Assembly: GCF_030362835.1 (NCBI RefSeq)
Contig: NZ_JAUCGQ010000001.1
Span: 1,715,461-1,779,460, forward strand
Direction: 5' to 3'
From: Cellulomonas alba
Lineage (GTDB): Bacteria; Actinomycetota; Actinomycetes; Actinomycetales; Cellulomonadaceae
DNA: 64,000 nt
This document shows, one piece after another, positions 58,267 to 64,000 of the stretch. Position numbers and translations under genes: made by a program. Position 1 is the first letter of the stretch. Each line of letters starts with the position of its first letter. The notes below the pieces were generated by a model. It had not been told where the DNA came from. It did not search any database and worked only from the letters and a program-made list of their open reading frames with translations.

Positions 58267-60060
58267 TCACCGGTAGGCCGCCGCCTGCAGGTCGTACAGC
58301 TCGGCGTACAGGCCACCCTCCGCCATGAGCTCCTCGTGGGTGCCCGCCTCGACCACGCGGTGGTCGGCCGCGACCAGGATCAGGTCTGCCATCCGCACCG
58401 TCGAGAAGCGGTGCGAGACCAGCAGCGTGATCGCCCCGGTCGCCCGGCCGACGGCCGCCGCGTGTGCCGCGTACCGCTCGTAGAGGTCGTGCTCGGCCTG
58501 CGCGTCGAGCGCCGACGTCGGCTCGTCGAGCACCACGAGCAGAGGCGCCTCGCGCATCATGGCGCGTCCGAGCGCGAGCTTCTGCCACTGGCCGCCCGAC
58601 AGCTGCGCGCCGGCCGTGTGGCTCGTGCCGAGCGAGGTGTCGAGGCCGTTCTCGAGCCGCTCGAGGACGTCCGCGGAGTGCGCGCGGTCGAGCGCGTCGA
58701 GCACCGCCGGGTCGTCGTCGACGTGCGGCAGGTCGCCAACACCGACTGCGTGCCGCGCGAGCAGCTCGAACCGGCAGAAGTCCTGGAAGCCGGCGGCCGT
58801 CGCGTCACGCCAGGCGAGCGGGTCGATGTCCGCGAGGTCGACGCCGTCCACCGTCACGCGGCCCGCGGTGGGCGCGTAGAACCGGCACAGCAGCTTGACG
58901 AGCGTCGTCTTCCCGGCGCCGTTCTCGCCGACGATCGCGACGCTCGACCCGGCGGGCAGGTGCAGGTCGACGCCCTCGAGCACGGGCCGGTCGGTGCCGG
59001 GGTACGCGAACGAGACGCCCTCGAACCGGATGCCGTCGGTGAGGCCCGCCGGCATCGGGACCGTCGCCTCGCGCCGCCAGCCGCCCTGGGCACGCACCAT
59101 CGCGCGCATCCACCGCAGGTCCGCGAGCGAGCGGGCCATCCGCTGGAGCTGCTGCAGGATCGTCACCGCCGAGGTGACCTGCTGGTTCACCTGGGCGGCG
59201 AGCGTGATGACGAGCACGACGTCGCCGACCGTCCGGTCGCCACGCAAGGCGTCCCGCACCACGACGAGCGTCGCGAGCACGTACCCGACCGCGAACGTCA
59301 GCTGACCCGCGACGCGCAGAGCGTCGGCCCGCACCTCGCCGCGCCACAGCGTCCGGCTCGCGGAGTCCCACGCGCCGCGATGGCGCGCCGCGACCTCGTC
59401 CTCGAGCCCGCACGCGCGGAGCTCCTTGGCGGCGCCCGCGTCGCCGGCGAGGATGAAGAGGTGCCGCGCCAGCCGGTTGTCCGACGCGGACTGCGCGCGC
59501 GCGTCGCCGATCACCTTCTCGGCCCGGCGACCGAGCACGAGCGGCGGGACCGCCGCGATGGGCAGGAGCAGCAGCCACGGGTTGAGCCGCGCGAGCAGCA
59601 CGGCCGTGATGACGAGCGCGACGCCGAGCCCGATCGACGACAGCAGCGCCTGCATGGCACCCCAGCCGGACCGGTTCAGCTCGCTGCGGAGCACCTGGAG
59701 CCGGTCCGCGTACTCGGGCCGCTCGTGGTGCTCGATGCCCGGCGAGTCGTGCGACAGGGCGACGAGCTCCTGCTCGAGGTGGATCACCGCGAGGTCGCCG
59801 AGCTCGAAGTAGAAGATGTGCGCGAAGTGCCCCGCGGTCAGCGCCGCGACGACGAGCACCGCCACGACGCAGGCCGCGACCGTCGCACCGCGCGCGTCAC
59901 CACGCACCGCCGCGTCGGTCAGCGCCGCGAGCGCGGGCGCCGCGAGCGGCATCGCGACCGCCTCGAGCACCATCAGCACCGTCGACAGCGCGAGCTTGCC
60001 CGGCCCGACGCGCCACGCGATCGCGAACAGCTGCGCCGCACCGCTCACCGTCTGCCTCAT
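58267..60060 (-). CDS. ABC exporter half-transporter B (membrane plus ATPase)
   Basis: 597 residues from ATG 60060, overlapping partner A (ATGA). Exporter-type membrane domain with six helices, then ATPase: Walker A GENGAGKTT, Q-loop GFQDFCRFE, signature LSGGQWQ, Walker B LLVVLDEPTSALD with catalytic Glu, H-loop VSHRFST. With the gene before it, it forms a heterodimeric exporter. The LSGGQWQ signature is frequent in exporters beside peptide or siderophore clusters, but no precursor gene is visible here. Substrate unknown. Confidence 0.9.
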   Translation of the reverse strand: MRQTVSGAAQLFAIAWRVGPGKLALSTVLMVLEAVAMPLAAPALAALTDAAVRGDARGATVAACVVAVLVVAALTAGHFAHIFYFELGDLAVIHLEQELVALSHDSPGIEHHERPEYADRLQVLRSELNRSGWGAMQALLSSIGLGVALVITAVLLARLNPWLLLLPIAAVPPLVLGRRAEKVIGDARAQSASDNRLARHLFILAGDAGAAKELRACGLEDEVAARHRGAWDSASRTLWRGEVRADALRVAGQLTFAVGYVLATLVVVRDALRGDRTVGDVVLVITLAAQVNQQVTSAVTILQQLQRMARSLADLRWMRAMVRAQGGWRREATVPMPAGLTDGIRFEGVSFAYPGTDRPVLEGVDLHLPAGSSVAIVGENGAGKTTLVKLLCRFYAPTAGRVTVDGVDLADIDPLAWRDATAAGFQDFCRFELLARHAVGVGDLPHVDDDPAVLDALDRAHSADVLERLENGLDTSLGTSHTAGAQLSGGQWQKLALGRAMMREAPLLVVLDEPTSALDAQAEHDLYERYAAHAAAVGRATGAITLLVSHRFSTVRMADLILVAADHRVVEAGTHEELMAEGGLYAELYDLQAAAYR

Positions 60061-61997
60061 GCGCGCGCCTCCGTCAGCTCGTCGTCGGGTTCGATCCGGT
60101 TGCCGTCGGCGTCGAGGCCCGCGGCGAACCGCTCGGCCTGGAGGTGGAAGAGCCGCGCGTAGGTGCCGCCGGTGGCGAGCAGCTCGTCGTGCGTGCCCTG
60201 CTCGACGACCCGACCGCCGTCGACCACGACGATCCGGTCCGCGTGGCGCACGCTCGAGAACCGGTGCGAGATCAGCACGGACGTCACGCCGCGGGTCAGC
60301 TCGACGAACCGCTCGAAGAAGGCGGCCTCGGCCCGGACGTCGAGCGCCGACGTCGGCTCGTCGAGCACCAGGACGCGCGCGCCCGCCCCGAGCGCGTAGA
60401 GCGACCGCGCGATCGCGATCCGCTGCCACTGGCCGCCCGACAGGTCGGCGCCGCCCTCGTAGGACCGCGACAGCGGCGTCTCGAACCCGCTCGGCAACCC
60501 GTCGACCACGTCCAGGATGCCCGCCTTCTCGGCGGCGTCCCGGACCGCGGCGTCGGTGCGCGCGGTCGCGACGGCACCGAACGCGATGTTGTCCGCCGCC
60601 GAGAGCTCGTAGCGGACGAAGTCCTGGAAGATCACGCTCACGTGCCGGCGCCACTCGTGCGCGTCGACCGCGCGCAGGTCCGTCCCGTCGACGGTGATGC
60701 GGCCGCCCGTCGGCTCGTGCAGCCGCGTCAGCAGCTTGACGAGCGTCGTCTTGCCTGCGCCGTTGACACCGACGATCGCGGTGCACAGCCCGGCCGGCAG
60801 CTCGAGGTCCAGGCCGTCGAGCACGCGCCGGTCGCTGCCCAGGTACCCGAACGTGACGCCCTCGAACCGGAGCGCAGCGGCGGGCGCCTCGGGTGCGAGG
60901 TGGACGCGCTCGGGGACCGCGCCGCGCGTCCCGTCCCGGTCCTCCTCCGCGGCCTCGACCTCGGCGGCGCGCGCCTCGAAGGCACGCAGCGCGGACACCG
61001 CCTGCATCCCGTACTGGGTCGGCACGTCGGACTCGGGGTAGTACCCGCCGAGGGCGATCGCCGCGACCACCGACTGGATGCCGAGCGCGAGCGCGGTGAG
61101 CCCGATGTCGCCCGCGGCCGCCGAGCGTCCGATCGAGACGAGCACCCCGGCGGCGACCACGAGCCCGATCGCGGTGTAGAGCAGGTAGGGCGCGAAGTAG
61201 ATCCGGCGGCGCTGCTCGGTGACCGGCCCGAGCATCGCGGTGACGGCCTCGGTGTAGCGGTCGGAGAACCACCCGGCGAGGCCGAAGACGCGCATCTCCT
61301 TCGCCGCGGCCGGGCCCATCGCGACCTCGCGCAGGTAGGTCGCGCGGCGCCGGTGGCCCGTGACGAGGCTCCAGGCGGTGGAGTACCGCCGCAGGCCGCC
61401 GCGCTGGCCGTACCGGAACACCAGGACCGCGACGACGAGCGCGGCGGCGGCCCACCACGAGGCGACGACGCCCACGACGACCGCGTACCCGACCAGCTGC
61501 ACGTACCGGCCGAGCAGCGCGAGCAGGCCGGCGCAGGCGGCGCCGGGGCTGTGGAAGTCGTTGTCGAACTCGCGCGTCGCCTCGCTGAGCGCGTCGAGCG
61601 CCCGTTGGTCCTCGAGGGGCGCGATGCCGACGGTGCCGAGCGTCGCGCGGATGGCCCGCTCCCGCAACGCACCGTCGACGGCCCGCTGCATGCGCACACC
61701 GACCGCCGTCTGCAGCGGCGCGAGGACCTGCCGCAGCAGGAAGACGCCGGCGGCGGCGAGGAACACGCGGACGAGATGCGCCCACTCGGGCGAGCCGGAG
61801 CCGCCCTCGACGGCCGATGGGACCGCTCCCACCACGACGCTCGTCAGCAGCACGAACGCCACCGGGAGCAGCCCGACGACGAGGTCGAGGACCGTCAGCC
61901 CGACCACGAGGGGCCAGCCGGCCGCGGGCAGGAGCTGCGCGATTCCGCGGCGCGGGACGACCGCGCTCTGCCACCAGCTCGTCAACCGGGTCCGCAT
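60057..61997 (-). CDS. ABC exporter half-transporter A (membrane plus ATPase)
   Basis: 646 residues from ATG 61997 (MRTRLTSWWQSAVVPRRG); the frame is open upstream without a better start. Membrane domain of six helices, then a ~45-residue charged linker (RAAEVEAAEEDRDGTRGAVPER). ATPase: Walker A GVNGAGKTT, Q-loop IFQDFVRYE, signature LSGGQWQR, Walker B VLVLDEPTSALD, H-loop ISHRFSS. Both nucleotide sites of the A/B pair are therefore intact. Followed by partner B with a four-base overlap. Confidence 0.9.
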   Translation of the reverse strand: MRTRLTSWWQSAVVPRRGIAQLLPAAGWPLVVGLTVLDLVVGLLPVAFVLLTSVVVGAVPSAVEGGSGSPEWAHLVRVFLAAAGVFLLRQVLAPLQTAVGVRMQRAVDGALRERAIRATLGTVGIAPLEDQRALDALSEATREFDNDFHSPGAACAGLLALLGRYVQLVGYAVVVGVVASWWAAAALVVAVLVFRYGQRGGLRRYSTAWSLVTGHRRRATYLREVAMGPAAAKEMRVFGLAGWFSDRYTEAVTAMLGPVTEQRRRIYFAPYLLYTAIGLVVAAGVLVSIGRSAAAGDIGLTALALGIQSVVAAIALGGYYPESDVPTQYGMQAVSALRAFEARAAEVEAAEEDRDGTRGAVPERVHLAPEAPAAALRFEGVTFGYLGSDRRVLDGLDLELPAGLCTAIVGVNGAGKTTLVKLLTRLHEPTGGRITVDGTDLRAVDAHEWRRHVSVIFQDFVRYELSAADNIAFGAVATARTDAAVRDAAEKAGILDVVDGLPSGFETPLSRSYEGGADLSGGQWQRIAIARSLYALGAGARVLVLDEPTSALDVRAEAAFFERFVELTRGVTSVLISHRFSSVRHADRIVVVDGGRVVEQGTHDELLATGGTYARLFHLQAERFAAGLDADGNRIEPDDELTEARA

Positions 61998-62139
61998 GGC
62001 CGGAACGTAGCGGTCGCCACCGACACCGACGAGCACGAATCTCACGTTCCGGGCACGGCACCCCTGGTCGGGCGGCCCGCCCGGACGAACCACCGGCCGG
62101 GCGGGGCGTGTCGTGCGCCTGCCGCCCGGCCGCTGGGGC

Positions 62140-62373
62140 TCAGACCGCCGGCGGCGCCGGGGGCACGTCGCGACGCTCGACGTCGACGACCTCGCGGTGC
62201 GTCGTGTTCGAGCGCTGCGCGTTGAGGACGAGCGCGAGGATCAGCGCGAGCACGCCCGCGCCCATGCAGATGTACCCGATCACCGTCAGGTCGACCCCGG
62301 AGACGTGGTCGCTCACGGCGAACGACAGGATCGCGCCGACGACGATGAGGAAGATGCCAGCACCGATGCCCAT
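62140..62373 (-). CDS. DUF6458 small membrane protein
   Basis: 77 residues, ATG 62373. MGIGAGIFLIVVGAILSFAV then VIGYICMGAGVLALILALVL: two helices with the invariant MGIG start of DUF6458, a short family common in actinobacteria. Acidic/basic tail (VVDVERRDVPPAPP). Function unknown. Lies between the ABC exporter genes and the S9 peptidase on the same strand. Confidence 0.8.
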   Translation of the reverse strand: MGIGAGIFLIVVGAILSFAVSDHVSGVDLTVIGYICMGAGVLALILALVLNAQRSNTTHREVVDVERRDVPPAPPAV

Positions 62374-62488
62374 GTCGAGTCCTCACTTCCCGCCGGGCGA
62401 GGGGGTCCCGGCTGTTGGTGCACCAGGCTGACCGCTCGCCCGGCGGCTCGCACGCCGAGACGGCTCGATCACACTTTCGGGTGATCGA

Positions 62489-64000
62489 CTATCCGAGGAC
62501 TTCGGGGTACGCGATCGTCTCGTCCAGCACGTGCTCGGAGAGGAACGCCGACACGGTGCCGTACCAGACGACGGCGTGCTGCGGGCTCAGCACCCAGTGG
62601 TTCTCGTCGGGGAAGAAGAGGAACCGGTGCGGGGTGCGCCCCTCGTCGTCGGCCGCGAGCCCCGACCGCGAGACGAGCTCGTACCAGAGCCGCAGCCCCT
62701 CACCGATCGGCACGCGGTAGTCCTTGTCGCCGTGCACCACGAGCATCGGCGTCACGATCCGCTCGACGTGCAGGTGCGGCGAGTTCGCCCGCGCCATCTC
62801 GGGCGACAGCTCGCGCTCCCAGTAGTACGCGCCGTCGGTCGTCGGGCCGAACTGGTCGAGCGCCCAGAGGCTCGCGTGCGTGACGATCGCCCGGAACCGG
62901 TCCGTGTGGCCCGCGATCCAGTTGGCCATGTAGCCGCCGAACGAGCCGCCCATCGCGGCCGTGCGCGTCTCGTCGATGTCGTCGCGCGCGACGGTCGCGT
63001 CGGTGATCGCCATGAGGTCGGTGAACGGCGCGGCGCCCCACTGCCCCCAGCCCGCCTGGATCATGTCCTGGCCGTAGCCCGTCGACAGAGCCGGGTCGGG
63101 CAGCAGCACGGCGTAGCCCTGCGCGACGAGCAGCCACGGGTTCCAGCGCCACGACCAGGCGTTCCACGAGTTCAGCGGGCCACCGTGCACCCACAGGAGG
63201 AGCGGGTGCGGGCCGTCGCCGGACGGGAGGGCGAGCCACGCCCGGACGCGCCGGCCGTCCTCGACCGTCGTCTCGAGCTCGGTGAGGCGGCCCGGCAGCT
63301 CGGGCAGCGGCGCGGGAGCGCGCAGCGGCTGCGCCGCGACGGGCTCGGTCGACGTCAGGTCGATCCGCACCGGGTGGGCGGGCGCCGCGTAGGACGTGCG
63401 CATCGCGTAGCCCGTGCGGCCGTCCGGCGAGACGCGGACGTCGCTGAACGCCGCGTCGTCGCTCGTCACGCGGCGCACGTCGCCCGACTCGAGGTCGACG
63501 CGGAACACCGGCCCCCGTCCGTCGTCGTCCGCGACGACGAGGAGGCCCGACGAGTCCGGCAGCCAGCCGATCTCGGCCGGCCAGCGGTCCCAGTCGGCGC
63601 CGAGGGTGCGCGCCTCGCCGCCGGCCAGCGGCACGACGCGCAACGTCACGCGCGGCGCGCGCTCGGGGGTGGAGTGCGCCTCGTGGGCGAACGCGACCCA
63701 CGCGCCGTCGGGCGAGACGACCGGATGCCACAGGTCCGCGTCCGGGTTGTCGACCAGCACCCGCTGCTCCCCGGACGCGACGTCGATCGCGACGAGCACG
63801 GAGCGCGAGTCACCGCGAGCCTCGCGACGCGTCCAGCCCGTGACGACCGTCGCGCCGTCCGGCGAGATCGCGGACGCCTGGTCGACGAGCGCGTTGTGCT
63901 GGCCCGCGGTCAGGTCGGTGAGCTCGACGCGCGGCTCCTCGTCCCCGGCCGCGGCGGGCGCCGACGACGGCAGCCGCCCGGCGAGCAGGTGCGGGCTGTC
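62489..64000 (-). CDS. S9-family prolyl oligopeptidase/acylaminoacyl-peptidase, 3' part (cut by window edge)
   Basis: The frame is open to the last base, so the N-terminus is beyond the window; 503 codons are visible. The first part is beta-propeller (WD40-like, VSPDGAWVAFAHE, VSPDGRTGYAM). The last ~260 residues are the peptidase: WVHGGPLNSWNAWSWRWNP, GGSFGGYM (catalytic Ser in G-x-S-x-G-G-Y), DKDYRVP (Asp), ENHWV (His). Cleaves short peptides or N-acyl residues; probably cytoplasmic, though the missing end could carry a signal. Family S9C by arrangement. Confidence 0.9.
   Translation of the reverse strand, partial: DSPHLLAGRLPSSAPAAAGDEEPRVELTDLTAGQHNALVDQASAISPDGATVVTGWTRREARGDSRSVLVAIDVASGEQRVLVDNPDADLWHPVVSPDGAWVAFAHEAHSTPERAPRVTLRVVPLAGGEARTLGADWDRWPAEIGWLPDSSGLLVVADDDGRGPVFRVDLESGDVRRVTSDDAAFSDVRVSPDGRTGYAMRTSYAAPAHPVRIDLTSTEPVAAQPLRAPAPLPELPGRLTELETTVEDGRRVRAWLALPSGDGPHPLLLWVHGGPLNSWNAWSWRWNPWLLVAQGYAVLLPDPALSTGYGQDMIQAGWGQWGAAPFTDLMAITDATVARDDIDETRTAAMGGSFGGYMANWIAGHTDRFRAIVTHASLWALDQFGPTTDGAYYWERELSPEMARANSPHLHVERIVTPMLVVHGDKDYRVPIGEGLRLWYELVSRSGLAADDEGRTPHRFLFFPDENHWVLSPQHAVVWYGTVSAFLSEHVLDETIAYPEVLG

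Overview
This window is from a very GC-rich actinobacterium, most likely a Cellulomonas or close relative. Codons end almost always in G or C, GTG starts are common, and tightly coupled genes overlap by ATGA or GTGA. The best marker is an 823-residue GH94 enzyme that reads almost like the known Cellulomonas cellobiose phosphorylases. A dUMP-forming type dCTP deaminase, a PE-Pol LigD-like protein and DUF4235/DUF6458 proteins also fit Actinobacteria. It looks like chromosome: one tRNA, no phage, plasmid or IS genes.

Layout. 1-2.3 kb: start of an NRAMP manganese transporter, a double-GNAT protein and an SRPBCC protein. 2.4-6.6 kb: thiamine ABC transporter (ThiB-ThiP-ThiQ) behind a TPP riboswitch. 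6.6-8.7 kb: accessory region of 19-bp degenerate tandem repeats and nested palindromes around a DUF4235 gene and an AbiEi/DUF559-like gene. 8.7-13.3 kb: FAD oxidoreductase, a membrane-protein pair with an HTTM-like protein, an SRPBCC-MarR operon with its operator, and a small membrane protein. 13.3-19.7 kb: complete Mrp/Mnh cation/proton antiporter operon with fused MnhA-MnhB. 19.9-23.3 kb: ABC-2 exporter and a second AbiEi/DUF559-like gene, again between two palindromes. 23.4-31 kb: membrane-bound iron-sulfur oxidoreductase, MarR plus ABC exporter, and an ECF sigma factor divergent from a BBE-type flavoprotein. 31-33.3 kb: dcd - unknown - NUDIX operon. 33.3-40.3 kb: beta-glucan locus (cellobiose phosphorylase, aldose epimerase, LacI regulator, secreted GH16 glucanase) with recognisable LacI-family operators. 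40.3-46.4 kb: GNAT, tRNA-Gly(CCC), NAD(P)-dependent epimerase-like protein, LigD-like PE-Pol protein, a paralogue of the unknown dcd-operon protein, and a DinB-like protein. 46.7-56.7 kb: GAF and TetR regulators, THUMP methyltransferase, acyltransferase-patatin-ion channel group, hydrolase, NHLRC2-like protein, a truncated DUF1990 remnant, and a TetR operon with twin operators. 56.7-64 kb: GAF-GGDEF protein, heterodimeric ABC exporter, DUF6458 protein and the 3' part of an S9 peptidase.

The most unusual signal is a repeated architecture. Two paralogous genes for winged-helix plus PD-(D/E)XK-like proteins (7592-8542 and 22301-23257) are each bracketed by two copies of a ~59-nt nested palindrome. 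The bracket-to-bracket distance is nearly identical (1083 and 1086 nt), yet each gene has its own palindrome family. Each family also has one copy elsewhere without a gene. This resembles the RAYT/REPIN arrangement of other bacteria, but with a nuclease-fold protein instead of a tyrosine transposase.
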